Positions 44,713-53,351 of a stretch of DNA of 64,000 nucleotides are shown here, in pieces. Numbering within the stretch: position 1 is the first letter of the stretch; each line of letters starts with the position of its first letter. Made by a program: the position numbers and the translations under genes. Below the pieces are notes generated by a model, which made no database searches, was not told the origin of the DNA, and worked only from the letters and a program-made list of their open reading frames with translations. This DNA comes from Flavobacterium erciyesense (GTDB taxonomy: Bacteria > Bacteroidota > Bacteroidia > Flavobacteriales > Flavobacteriaceae): NCBI RefSeq assembly GCF_018069925.1, contig NZ_JAGPXB010000005.1, positions 124,001-188,000 of the forward strand, in the 5' to 3' direction.

Positions 44713-47163
44713 ATGAGTAAAAAGAATCTATCAGAAAGAGACATTTGCACCAAATTTATAACCCCTGCTTTAAAAAATGCAGGTTGGGATATTAACAAGC
44801 AAGTACTTGAAGAAGTAGCTTTTACAGATGGTAAAATACATGTAAGAGGAAAACTTACCGCTAGAGGAGATAGAAAACGAGCCGATTACATTCTGTACTT
44901 TCAGGACAATCCCGTGGCAGTGATTGAAGCCAAAGACAACAAACATTCCATTCGTTCAGGGATTCAACAAGCCTTGGGCTATGCTCAAATATTAGATATT
45001 CCGTGCGTGTTTAGCAGTAATGGTGATGGATTTTTATTCCATGACCGCACAGCAACTGATGCATCCATTGAAACAGAACTTTCCTTAGATGAATTTCCTT
45101 CGCCTGAAGCACTATGGGAGAAATATAAAAAATACAAAAATATTGCGACACCTACTGGTGAAAAAGTAGCCTTACAAAAGTATTTCTCTGATGGCTCTGG
45201 CAGAAAACCAAGATATTATCAACAAATTGCTGTCAACAGAACCGTTGAAGCCATTGCAAATGGTCAAAACAGAATCATCCTAGTGATGGCAACGGGGACA
45301 GGAAAAACCTATACTGCGTTCCAAATTATTTATCGTTTATGGAAATCAAGAACTAAAAAGAGAATTCTTTTTTTGGCTGATAGAACTGCGCTTGTAGATC
45401 AAACCCGAAAAGGCGATTTTAAGCATTTCAAAGATAAAATGACTATCATTAAAAAGAAAGTTATTTCTAATGGAAACGGAAAAGATGAACTCGTTAGCAA
45501 CAAGAAAAGAGGCATTGATACTTCTGATAAAGCGTACGAAGTCTTTCTAGGATTGTACCAAGGATTAACCAATAATGAACCAGGGATTGAAGACGCCTAC
45601 AAAGATTTTTCACCTGATTTTTTTGATTTAATAATTATTGATGAGTGCCACCGCGGTAGTGCGAATGAAGATAGTTCTTGGAGAGAAATTTTAACGTATT
45701 TCAATCAAGCAACCCATATTGGTTTAACAGCAACCCCGAGAGAAACTAAGGAAGCTAGTAATACCGAATATTTTGGAGAACCCGTTTACACCTATTCTTT
45801 AAAGCAAGGAATTGACGATGGCTTTTTGGCACCCTACAAAGTTATTCGTGTAGCCTTAAATGTAGATTCAGAAGGCTATAGACCACAGCAAGGGAAAACC
45901 GATAAAGAAGGAAATGCAATTGAAGATCGCATTTACAACCGTAAGGATTTCGATAGAAAATTGGTGATAGACGAACGGACAGATATAATTGCCCAAAAAG
46001 TAACGGAATATCTCAAAGGGCTAGATCGTTACGCTAAAACCATCATTTTTTGTGTAGACATAGATCATGCTGAACGAATGCGTAATGCAATAGCAAAGCA
46101 CAATGCCGATTTAGTAGCCGAAAATTACAAATACGTGATGCAAATTACGGGTGATAATGAAGAGGGCAAACGTGAACTTGATAATTTTATTAATCCCGAA
46201 GAAAAATATCCTGTGATTGCAACAACTTCGGAGTTGATGACTACGGGAGTTGATGCGCAAACCTGCAAAGTGATTGTACTGGATGCCAACATCAATTCGA
46301 TGACCAAATTCAAACAAATTGTTGGTCGAGGAACACGCATTAACGAAGAGTTTGACAAACTCTATTTTACAATATTAGACTTTAGAAATGCAACGGATAA
46401 TTTTGCCGACCTTGAATTTAATGGACCTCCTTTGCGAGTAAAACCAATTACGGAAGAAGCTGATTTAACCACAATAATCGAAGAGGAGTATGAAGATGAT
46501 TCACCAATAATTGATAGTGTAACTGGAGCAGAAATTGTAATTGAAAAACCAACTATCAGAACTCCTGTTAATGAACCTAATTCTGATTATAAAAGTCGCC
46601 CAAAACAATACATCAATGGTGTAGACGTTTCGGTATTGGTAAGTAGAGAATTGTTTTTTGACTCGAATGGAAAACCAATAACAATCAGCCTACAAGACCA
46701 CACTAAAAGCATTATTAATGGCAAATATGCTTCACTTGATGATTTTTTAACCACATGGAACAAAGCCGATAAAAAAGAGGCAATTATAAAAGAATTACAA
46801 GAACAAGGCGTAATGGCGGAGGCTCTTCATGAAGCTGTTGACAAACCCGTAGACTTGTTTGATTTGATTTGCCATGTTGCTTACGATCAGCCTCCTTTGA
46901 CCAGAAAACAAAGAGCCGAAAATGTGAAACAGCGTAACTATTTTGCAAAATATGGTGAGCAAGCCCGAAAAGTATTAGAAACGCTACTCGATAAATATGC
47001 TGATGAAGGAGTAGAAAATATTGAAAACATTGATGTACTGCGCGTTAAGCCATTTGATGATTTTGGCTCTGCTTATGAAATTGTAAATGGTATCTTTGGC
47101 AGCAAAACCAAGTACCTAGAAGCCATCAAAGAGCTAGAAAATGAATTATACAAACAAGCGTAA
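44713..47163 (+). CDS. hsdR: Type I restriction enzyme, R (restriction/translocase) subunit
   Basis: 816-residue motor and nuclease subunit of a type I restriction-modification complex. The N-terminal nuclease domain (HSDR_N) has RADYILYFQDNPVAVIEAKDNK (PD-ExK: Asp, Glu-x-Lys at about 58-76). The SF2 helicase follows: VMATGTGKTYTAFQI (Walker A), LFLADRTALVDQ, IIIDECHRGS (DECH box), LTATP, and VGRGTRINEEF (motif VI). The C-terminal 200 residues join it to the methylase core. Start at ATG 44713; the longer frame from 44527 has a low-complexity, non-family N-terminus. First gene of an operon with the genes at 47166, 47585 and 49021. Confidence 0.95.
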   Translation: MSKKNLSERDICTKFITPALKNAGWDINKQVLEEVAFTDGKIHVRGKLTARGDRKRADYILYFQDNPVAVIEAKDNKHSIRSGIQQALGYAQILDIPCVFSSNGDGFLFHDRTATDASIETELSLDEFPSPEALWEKYKKYKNIATPTGEKVALQKYFSDGSGRKPRYYQQIAVNRTVEAIANGQNRIILVMATGTGKTYTAFQIIYRLWKSRTKKRILFLADRTALVDQTRKGDFKHFKDKMTIIKKKVISNGNGKDELVSNKKRGIDTSDKAYEVFLGLYQGLTNNEPGIEDAYKDFSPDFFDLIIIDECHRGSANEDSSWREILTYFNQATHIGLTATPRETKEASNTEYFGEPVYTYSLKQGIDDGFLAPYKVIRVALNVDSEGYRPQQGKTDKEGNAIEDRIYNRKDFDRKLVIDERTDIIAQKVTEYLKGLDRYAKTIIFCVDIDHAERMRNAIAKHNADLVAENYKYVMQITGDNEEGKRELDNFINPEEKYPVIATTSELMTTGVDAQTCKVIVLDANINSMTKFKQIVGRGTRINEEFDKLYFTILDFRNATDNFADLEFNGPPLRVKPITEEADLTTIIEEEYEDDSPIIDSVTGAEIVIEKPTIRTPVNEPNSDYKSRPKQYINGVDVSVLVSRELFFDSNGKPITISLQDHTKSIINGKYASLDDFLTTWNKADKKEAIIKELQEQGVMAEALHEAVDKPVDLFDLICHVAYDQPPLTRKQRAENVKQRNYFAKYGEQARKVLETLLDKYADEGVENIENIDVLRVKPFDDFGSAYEIVNGIFGSKTKYLEAIKELENELYKQA

Positions 47164-47165
47164 CC

Positions 47166-47585
47166 ATGTGCCAGATTTCAAATAAAATCAAGTTTTGCAC
47201 TTGTGCCGCAACCTCAGTAAATCGATTAAAACATTATTGGATTTGGCATCAATTCAATAAAAATAAGTTCACCATGATAGTTGGTGAGATTATGATCCCT
47301 GATTTTATTGTGAATCCTGATTTTGCTAAAAATAAAAAAATTCTAAGCAATCGATTAAATGAAATTGACGCTTTTGATACGGCTTTAGAATTTAAGAATA
47401 AAGACTTATTAGAAATAGTTATTGATCACAAAATCCCTCATGCATATAGATCTACGTACCTATTTGAGTTTAAAAAAGATAGTTGGCGCAGTGTAAAATA
47501 TGATCCTTTTCGTATTGCAGCACATCATGATGAAGCAAATTCAGGGAAAATAAAAAACGCCTTAAAAAGAACAAACAATAAATAA
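47166..47585 (+). CDS. Small Cys-containing protein within the hsd operon
   Basis: 139 residues, no signal peptide. N-terminus MCQISNKIKFCTCAATSV carries Cys2, Cys11 and Cys13, a possible metal-binding or redox cluster. The rest is charged, with FDTALEFKNKDLLEIVIDHKIP and FEFKKDSWRSVKYDP. I do not know a named family. It starts two bases after hsdR and overlaps hsdM by one base, so it is translationally coupled to both and is an integral part of the operon; a regulator or inhibitor of HsdR is one possibility (inference). Confidence 0.7.
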   Translation: MCQISNKIKFCTCAATSVNRLKHYWIWHQFNKNKFTMIVGEIMIPDFIVNPDFAKNKKILSNRLNEIDAFDTALEFKNKDLLEIVIDHKIPHAYRSTYLFEFKKDSWRSVKYDPFRIAAHHDEANSGKIKNALKRTNNK

Positions 47586-49021
47586 TGAGCAACATTTCAG
47601 GAATATTAAAATCCATTCAAAATATTATGCGTCAAGACAATGGTCTTAATGGTGACGCCCAACGCATTGAACAACTCGGTTGGATGCTTTTTTTAAAAAT
47701 ATTTTCAGACAAGGACAAAGAACTCGAATTACTAGACGACAATTATATTTCGCCCATTCCAGATGTATTTCATTGGGTGAACCAAAAAGGCAATTGGGCG
47801 GGCGATAACGAAGGAATGACAGGTGACGAATTGCTAGAGTTTGTGGACCGACAATTATTTCCTGCCTTGCGCAACATTGATGTAAGCACAGGAAACCGCA
47901 GGGCATTGATTGTTCGTGAGGTTTTTGAAGGCAACAACAACTACATGAAAAGCGGAATCAACATTCGCAAAGTGTTGAACAAGCTGAATGAAATGGACTT
48001 TAACGTGGCCAAAGACCGTCACGCTTTTGGCGAACTGTACGAAACCATTTTGAAAGGGTTACAAAGTGCTGGAAATAGCGGTGAGTTTTACACACCTCGA
48101 GCCATTACCAGTTTTATCACCGAAATGATTAACCCACAACTGGGAGAAAAAATTCTAGACCCATCGTGCGGAACGGGTGGTTACCTCACTTGCACCATTG
48201 ATCATTTAAAAAAGCAAGCCAATAGTGTAGAGGAACGCCAGAGTATAGCTAAAAATGTAATTGGTTGGGAGTACAAACCTTTACCTTATTTGCTAGCCAC
48301 AACCAATTTGATTTTACATGACATCGAAGTACCGAATATCACATACCGCGATTCACTAGACCAACCTCTCAGTGTGTATACCGAAAAAAATAGAGTAAAT
48401 GCCATTCTAGCCAATCCACCTTTTGGGGGTATTGTTGCCAATGGTAACGAAACCAATTTTCCGCAAAACTACCGCACCAAAGAAAGTGCCGACTTGTTCC
48501 TGATTTTAATGATTCATTTATTAAAACAAGGCGGTCGTGCCGGTATTGTATTGCCTGATGGTTCACTTACGGGCGATGGCGTGAAACAACGCGTACGCCA
48601 GAAATTACTAGAAGATTGCAACCTACACACCATTATACGTTTGCCTAACTCCGTGTTCCAACCGTATGCTACGGTAGCTACCAATTTATTGTTTTTTACA
48701 AAAGGCACACCAACTAAAGAAGTTTGGTATTACGAGCACAAATTACCCGAAGGAGCAAAAGCTTACAACAAAACCAAGCCCATTCAAGTCAAAGAATTTG
48801 ACCCAATAAAAACGTGGTGGAACGACCGCAAAGAAAGTGATTTTGCTTGGAAAGTACCTATACAAACCATTATTGACCGCAACTACGATTTAGACATTAA
48901 AAACCCTACCAAGCAAGAAGAAGCGCACGAATACAATAGCGTGGAATTGATGGAAATGTTACATACTTCTTTTGAAAAGAGCAATTCATTATTGGAACAA
49001 CTTAAAGAAGTAGTGAAATAA
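47585..49021 (+). CDS. hsdM: Type I DNA methyltransferase, M subunit
   Basis: 478-residue N6-adenine methyltransferase subunit. N-terminal HsdM_N helical domain (about 5-130; GLNGDAQRIEQLGWMLFLK). The AdoMet site is DPSCGTGGYL near 200 (motif I) and the catalytic motif IV is NPPFGG near 280 (N-P-P-F). FYTPRAITSFITEMI and ADLFLILMIHLLKQGGRAGIVLPDG are also standard. It methylates the host site and, with HsdS and HsdR, cuts unmodified DNA. Overlaps hsdS by one base (TAATG). Length and motifs are complete, so it is probably active. Confidence 0.96.
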   Translation: MSNISGILKSIQNIMRQDNGLNGDAQRIEQLGWMLFLKIFSDKDKELELLDDNYISPIPDVFHWVNQKGNWAGDNEGMTGDELLEFVDRQLFPALRNIDVSTGNRRALIVREVFEGNNNYMKSGINIRKVLNKLNEMDFNVAKDRHAFGELYETILKGLQSAGNSGEFYTPRAITSFITEMINPQLGEKILDPSCGTGGYLTCTIDHLKKQANSVEERQSIAKNVIGWEYKPLPYLLATTNLILHDIEVPNITYRDSLDQPLSVYTEKNRVNAILANPPFGGIVANGNETNFPQNYRTKESADLFLILMIHLLKQGGRAGIVLPDGSLTGDGVKQRVRQKLLEDCNLHTIIRLPNSVFQPYATVATNLLFFTKGTPTKEVWYYEHKLPEGAKAYNKTKPIQVKEFDPIKTWWNDRKESDFAWKVPIQTIIDRNYDLDIKNPTKQEEAHEYNSVELMEMLHTSFEKSNSLLEQLKEVVK

Positions 49022-50514
49022 TGAGTATCGAAATAAAATACATGCCATTATCATTTATCAACACTGATGAAGAAATTTTAAAACAAATTAAAAACACTGT
49101 ACTATTTTCTTATCTATTTCAAGAATTTGAAGAAACTTCTTTGTGTCACTATCTAGAAAGTACTCAATATGGTTATACAGCATCAGCTTCTGAAATTGGT
49201 ACACATCAACTAGTTAGAATTACTGATATTAATAGTGGTAAAGTTGATTGGAATACTGTACCGTTTTGTGATTGTGAGGCGGAAACTAAATATCTATTGA
49301 AAGATAATGATATTCTTGTAGCTAGAACAGGAGGCACTACAGGAAAAAGTTTTATTGTTAATTCAGCTCCTAACAATGCCATTTTTGCAAGCTACTTGAT
49401 TCGTTTACGACTTAAAAATGAAGTGAATTTACAGTTTATCAATTTATATTTAAACTCTTATGCTTTTTGGAGTCAAATAGTTGAAATGAAATCTGGTTCA
49501 GCAATGCCAAATGTAAATGCCGAAAAACTAAAAACGCTTAGAATACCAAAAATAAGTTGTGAGGAACAAAGTGATTTTGTCACTGCTTTTAAAAATATTG
49601 AAAAAGCTGAAAATTTAAATTCTTTATTCGATAAGATTAACGAGGTAGAAAGTTTATTTATTAATTCTAAAAAAACAATAAACGAACTCACCCACCAACT
49701 CGACCTAATCAAACAATTGCGTCAAGCGTTTTTGCGTGAAGCCATGCAAGGCAAACTGCTCACGTCTGTCACTTCGAGCGCAGTCGAGAAGCAAGCAACC
49801 GGTCATGAATTGTTAGCCAAAATTAAAGCAGAGAAAGCCCAACTCATTGCCGAGAAAAAACTCAAAAAAGAAAAAGAGTTAGCACCCATTACTGAGGATG
49901 AAATTCCTTTTGAAATTCCAGAACATTGGGCTTGGTGCAGGTTGGGTGAGATTTGTTCAAAAATAGGGTCAGGGAGTACCCCAAAAGGCAGTAATTATTC
50001 TGAAATTGGTTTGCCTTTTTTTCGATCTCAAAACGTTCATGATAGTGGTTTAGTTTATGAGGATATTAAATTTGTTTCAAATGAAGTTCAAAAACAAATG
50101 AATGGAACAATTGTATTATCAAATGACATTCTGTTAAATATTACAGGTGGTTCAATAGGTAGATGCGCTTTAGTACCTAGCGATTTTAAAGAAGGAAATG
50201 TCAGTCAACACGTTTGTATAATTAGACCGTTATCAATTGACTATATCTTTCTTCACAAACTCGTATTATCACCATATTTTCAAAAACTAATATTTAGTTC
50301 AACAACTGGTGCTGGTCGTGAAGGATTGCCTAAATACAATTTGGAGCAATTTATTATACCACTACCACCGCTTCACGAGCAAGAGCAAATTGTAGCCAAG
50401 TTAGAAGAGTTAATGGCGTTTTGTGATGGTTTAGATCAAAGCATTAAGGAAAGTCAAGGATATAATGAAATGTTGTTGCAACAGGTTTTGAGAGAGGCGT
50501 TGCAATCAAATTAA
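49021..50514 (+). CDS. hsdS: Type I restriction-modification specificity subunit
   Basis: 497 residues with two target-recognition domains. TRD1 is at about 40-185 and is followed by the conserved helix ELTHQLDLIKQLRQAFLREA. A linker rich in Lys/Glu precedes TRD2 (about 300-450; WAWCRLGEICSKIGSGSTPK start, PLPPLHEQEQIVAKLEELM end), and the second conserved helix ends KESQGYNEMLLQQVLREAL. The first 40 residues differ from the usual start and may be an alternative N-terminal fusion. The linker contains SVTSSAVEKQ, encoded by a repeat-like 24-bp DNA element (49768-49791). The last 69 bases have decayed relatives at three later places in the island. Confidence 0.93.
   Translation: MSIEIKYMPLSFINTDEEILKQIKNTVLFSYLFQEFEETSLCHYLESTQYGYTASASEIGTHQLVRITDINSGKVDWNTVPFCDCEAETKYLLKDNDILVARTGGTTGKSFIVNSAPNNAIFASYLIRLRLKNEVNLQFINLYLNSYAFWSQIVEMKSGSAMPNVNAEKLKTLRIPKISCEEQSDFVTAFKNIEKAENLNSLFDKINEVESLFINSKKTINELTHQLDLIKQLRQAFLREAMQGKLLTSVTSSAVEKQATGHELLAKIKAEKAQLIAEKKLKKEKELAPITEDEIPFEIPEHWAWCRLGEICSKIGSGSTPKGSNYSEIGLPFFRSQNVHDSGLVYEDIKFVSNEVQKQMNGTIVLSNDILLNITGGSIGRCALVPSDFKEGNVSQHVCIIRPLSIDYIFLHKLVLSPYFQKLIFSSTTGAGREGLPKYNLEQFIIPLPPLHEQEQIVAKLEELMAFCDGLDQSIKESQGYNEMLLQQVLREALQSN
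49768..49791 (+). repeat. Short interspersed repeat inside the hsdS linker
   Basis: Contains CTTCGAGCGCAGTCGAGAAG, a near-palindromic sequence that I recall as a frequent intergenic repeat in Flavobacteriia (reverse form TTCTCGACTGCGCTCGAA). Here it is in frame and codes for SVTSSAVEKQ in the loop between the two halves of HsdS, where length changes are tolerated. Recognition is from memory and needs a genome search. Confidence 0.5.
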
Positions 50515-50525
50515 TAAAAAACAAA

Positions 50526-51335
50526 ATGGAGCGTATTTCATATCATTCAAATTTTAAAAATGCAATTCAATTGGCTAAGGATAAAGGTTTCTTTTTAGGT
50601 AGTGGTAATCCCAATGCTAAATTGTTATTCATTGGTAAAGAAGCTGCTATTGATAGTTTAAATTCATCGGAACAACACAAACGAGAGATTTGTAATAATA
50701 CTCAGGATTGGGAATTAAACATTCAAAATAATACACAATTTTCAGAAGTCGATAATTGGTTTGTCACGCCACAGTACAATCCATTATACCCATACAAAGG
50801 ACAAAGAAAAGCGGTCGAAAGTCGCAACGAAAATGGTGACATAATAGGAGGTAAAGAAGGCACAAGTAGAACCTGGTTCAATTATCAAAAATTAACAGAT
50901 GCCATTTATTTTGATGGGATACTTCTTGATACCATAAACTTTCATGAATATGCTTTTCTAACCGAATTGAATCAGATTACGGGCAAGTACAGTAAAGATG
51001 TTCCAAAAAAAATTAGAAAAGAAAGCATTGAAAAAAGAAAAGAATTACTCCAAACGCCTTTTTTTAAAGATTTCCCAATAATTATAGTCGCCGTAGGGCA
51101 TTATGTTAGAGATTTTGATATTGATTTGCAAGATCTCTTTAAAGTGAAATTTGACAAACTCTCTTCAGAAAAATACTCTAAGGGACTTTCAAAAGATTTT
51201 ATCAATATCCACTTTGATAATTTAGAACAACCAACCAAATTACTTATCCACACCAACCAATTGAGTATGGTAAGTAATGAGTTGATTAATAGATTAGGAC
51301 AAATTTGTAATGATTATTTGAGACAAATTCAATAA
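50526..51335 (+). CDS. Uracil-DNA-glycosylase-fold-like protein
   Basis: 269-residue soluble protein starting 11 bp after hsdS. SGNPNAKLLFIGKEAA (about 26-41) resembles the start of UDG-superfamily proteins (P-A-LLFIGEAPG type), and the C-terminal LLIHTNQLSMVSNELINRLG resembles the late HPSPLS-type motif. In between, SRTWFNYQKL, and TPFFKDFPIIIVAVGHYVRDF (a beta strand followed by a His). The usual catalytic Asp of motif A is not evident, so glycosylase activity is doubtful. It lies in the run of defence-type genes after the restriction system. The fold assignment is tentative. Confidence 0.5.
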   Translation: MERISYHSNFKNAIQLAKDKGFFLGSGNPNAKLLFIGKEAAIDSLNSSEQHKREICNNTQDWELNIQNNTQFSEVDNWFVTPQYNPLYPYKGQRKAVESRNENGDIIGGKEGTSRTWFNYQKLTDAIYFDGILLDTINFHEYAFLTELNQITGKYSKDVPKKIRKESIEKRKELLQTPFFKDFPIIIVAVGHYVRDFDIDLQDLFKVKFDKLSSEKYSKGLSKDFINIHFDNLEQPTKLLIHTNQLSMVSNELINRLGQICNDYLRQIQ

Positions 51336-51351
51336 CCACAAAAAAAAAATT

Positions 51352-51543
51352 ATGGCCGTTTATAAACTAAAAGCAAAAAACAACTATGGCGACATGCCTA
51401 AAGGATATGAATTTCAAGTAGTTTCAGCAACAATTCCAATACCTGATGTTAATGATATAGAAAAAGAAATCATAAGATTAGGTTTTAGTGAGCAAGCCCA
51501 ATCATATAAAAGTTCAGGAAATTTTGAAGTTATTAAAGGTTAA
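51352..51543 (+). CDS. Small hypothetical protein
   Basis: 63 residues, starting 16 bp after the UDG-like gene. MPKGYEFQVVSATIPIPDVND, EIIRLGFSEQAQSYKSSGNF: the regular alternation of charged and hydrophobic residues and the clean spacing support a real gene. The G-YEFQV-S ... I--A-SY-S-GNF-V pattern is one I have seen in small Bacteroidetes proteins, but without a known role. Confidence 0.55.
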   Translation: MAVYKLKAKNNYGDMPKGYEFQVVSATIPIPDVNDIEKEIIRLGFSEQAQSYKSSGNFEVIKG

Positions 51544-51639
51544 ATTGTATCCCTAAATACGTTCAAATTATCCTTTAAAATTATTAGACATATAGATTTA
51601 TCGAGGAGTTTTAAAGGAAAAAAATAAAAGAATAAAGGT

Positions 51640-52089
51640 ATGAGTTATTGCATAGAATGTGGCTGTACTATTAGCCAAAATGTTTTTGATTATTCGGTCA
51701 ATTACTTGGGGCATCCACTATGTATAAATCATCAGCAATGGTTAAATGCCATTTACAACAATAGTTCCACGACCCGACAAGCCATTGAACTATATTTTGC
51801 TCTACGAAGACGAGGTGTACCGGCTGAGTTAGAAAAATGGGATGGTTCTAAAACTATTGATATTGCCGTAACACAAGCAATGGTAAATATAGAAGTAGAT
51901 GGTCAACATCATAATTATAACCATCAGCAGGCTTTAAGTGATTTAAAACGTACCTTTTACAGTTTTCAAAAAGGTTTTTTAACCTTAAGAATTCTTAATA
52001 GTCTTGTCGAATGGAGCATTGAAGAAACCGCAGACTATATCACAGAATTTCTAATTGAGAACAAAAACAGGAAATATAATAGGTTCTAA
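51640..52089 (+). CDS. Zinc-finger plus Vsr/DUF559-like endonuclease protein
   Basis: 149 residues. Residues 4-31 form a zinc-ribbon-like site: Cys4, Cys7 (CIECG) and Cys28, His31 (GHPLCINH). The C-terminal domain (about 70-140) resembles the very-short-patch-repair/DUF559 PD-(D/E)XK nucleases: KTIDIAVTQAMVNIEVDGQHH (Asp74, Glu85, Asp87, His90), then QALSDLKRTFYSFQKGFLTLRI. It is probably a single-strand or nick-type DNA endonuclease with a recognition finger. No cytosine methyltransferase is nearby, so a mismatch-repair partner is absent; role in defence is inferred from context. Confidence 0.65.
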   Translation: MSYCIECGCTISQNVFDYSVNYLGHPLCINHQQWLNAIYNNSSTTRQAIELYFALRRRGVPAELEKWDGSKTIDIAVTQAMVNIEVDGQHHNYNHQQALSDLKRTFYSFQKGFLTLRILNSLVEWSIEETADYITEFLIENKNRKYNRF

Positions 52090-52177
52090 ATTACAAGGCA
52101 AAGAAGAAAACAGTGTTTAAATAAAATAAAAGTGAGAGTTTTAAAGAAGATTCACAGCCATGAGAAATAATTAAAAT

Positions 52178-52750
52178 ATGAGTACTAACAAAAAGAATAT
52201 CTTCTGTTTAGAAGGCGATTGGAAAGAAAATTTAAAACATAAGAGTTCTATTCTACCTGAATTAGAATTATTGGAACTCAACAAAGGAATCCAAAGCATA
52301 TATAAAACTTGCGGAAGTTATGGAGAGTTTGAAGTGCGTTTAAAACAAATCTTGGCTGACAAAAGAAAATACGACTCGTTTGAAATAATTTATTTGGCTT
52401 TTCATGGTAGAAAAAATCACATCATTATTGGTGAGGTAGACTATTCTTTAGAGGAAATTGCTAAAACTTTTGAAGGAAGATTAGACGGTAAAATGATTCA
52501 TTTCGGGAGCTGTAAAACATTGTCGATAGGTGAAGAACAAGCTAAATATTTTCTTGAAGTCACAGGAGCAAAAGCAATTTCGGGTTACGGTAAAAATGTT
52601 GCTTTTATTTCAAGTACAGTAGTCGATATTTTATTTTTTGAAATGTGTCAAAAGTTCGAACGCCTGCACTCCATTAGAGATAACATGCACAAACATTATG
52701 GTGATCTATGTAGAGCATTAGATTTTAAATTCTACCTGCATAGATCATAA
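52178..52750 (+). CDS. Caspase-like (CHAT-type, DUF6642-like) putative protease
   Basis: 190-residue soluble protein. A His-Cys pair in the clan CD arrangement is visible: IIYLAFHGRKNHIIIG (His76 followed by Gly) and, after SLEEIAKTFEGRLDGK, the strand MIHFGSCKTL (Cys112 after Gly-Ser). AKAISGYGKNVAFISSTVVDILFF follows as in CHAT-like domains. I believe it corresponds to DUF6642. No sensor or substrate domain is fused, so a partner may be encoded elsewhere. It lies within the defence-type block right after hsdS, and a decayed hsdS tail comes immediately after it. Confidence 0.65.
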   Translation: MSTNKKNIFCLEGDWKENLKHKSSILPELELLELNKGIQSIYKTCGSYGEFEVRLKQILADKRKYDSFEIIYLAFHGRKNHIIIGEVDYSLEEIAKTFEGRLDGKMIHFGSCKTLSIGEEQAKYFLEVTGAKAISGYGKNVAFISSTVVDILFFEMCQKFERLHSIRDNMHKHYGDLCRALDFKFYLHRS

Positions 52751-52827
52751 AGAATGATCTATAAGTTAAGATTTTAAGATCCTAATATAACTCTACAGTC
52801 TCGAGGATTTAGAGAGAAGTGTAAAAA

Positions 52828-52899
52828 AGTCAATGGTGTAACTAATAGTTGTTGCAACAGGTTTTAAGAGAGGCGTTGCAGCCAAGAGAGGAAGTTTAA
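52828..52899 (+). pseudogene. hsdS C-terminal remnant A
   Basis: In frame it reads SQWCN, two stops, then LLQQVLREALQPREEV and a stop at 52897-52899. This matches the tail of the intact hsdS (KESQGYNEMLLQQVLREAL) but ends in a different C-terminus (QPREEV against QSN). DNA identity is high over GTTGTTGCAACAGGTTTT and AGAGAGGCGTTGCA. The next gene starts 17 bp later. Confidence 0.8.
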
Positions 52900-52916
52900 T
52901 TAAAATATATTTATTT

Positions 52917-53267
52917 ATGGTGAATTTTAGTGTCGAAGAATTAGAAAAAAGGTTCAACGAAGTTGAACAACTTGTAGAAAATCAAGAAGATGGTTTCGAA
53001 AACAAAGTATTTAAGCTAGAGGAAGATGTTCAATTTGAAATTGAAATGCTGCAAGATCACATCAATGGTTTGGATTTTGACAAAACCGAAGCTTTAGAGG
53101 AAGTATTTTCTAAATATGAAAATATTGCAAGAAGAATAAAAATCTTAAAAAGCGAAAATGATTTTTACGATGAAGATGCCGAATTAGATCGTATGTTTCC
53201 AAATCGAAACGATGAGGATTTTGATGAAGATTCAATGTCCTATGATAGTGTTTTTGGGAGTGATTAA
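52917..53267 (+). CDS. Acidic coiled-coil hypothetical protein
   Basis: 116 residues, very acidic, mostly helical: VEELEKRFNEVEQLVENQED, EEDVQFEIEMLQDHINGLD and a C-terminal DEDAELDRMFPNRNDEDFDED. No catalytic motif. Its high negative charge could indicate a nucleic-acid mimic or a chaperone for the nuclease-like protein encoded 84 bp downstream; that is speculation. It starts 17 bp after hsdS remnant A. Confidence 0.55.
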   Translation: MVNFSVEELEKRFNEVEQLVENQEDGFENKVFKLEEDVQFEIEMLQDHINGLDFDKTEALEEVFSKYENIARRIKILKSENDFYDEDAELDRMFPNRNDEDFDEDSMSYDSVFGSD

Positions 53268-53351
53268 AGTCCTAAGTTAAATCAAATTTTGGTCGAACAG
53301 ATATTTCTACAGATATCAAGAAAGTAGTCGTCACTTAAAAAAATAAAAGAT

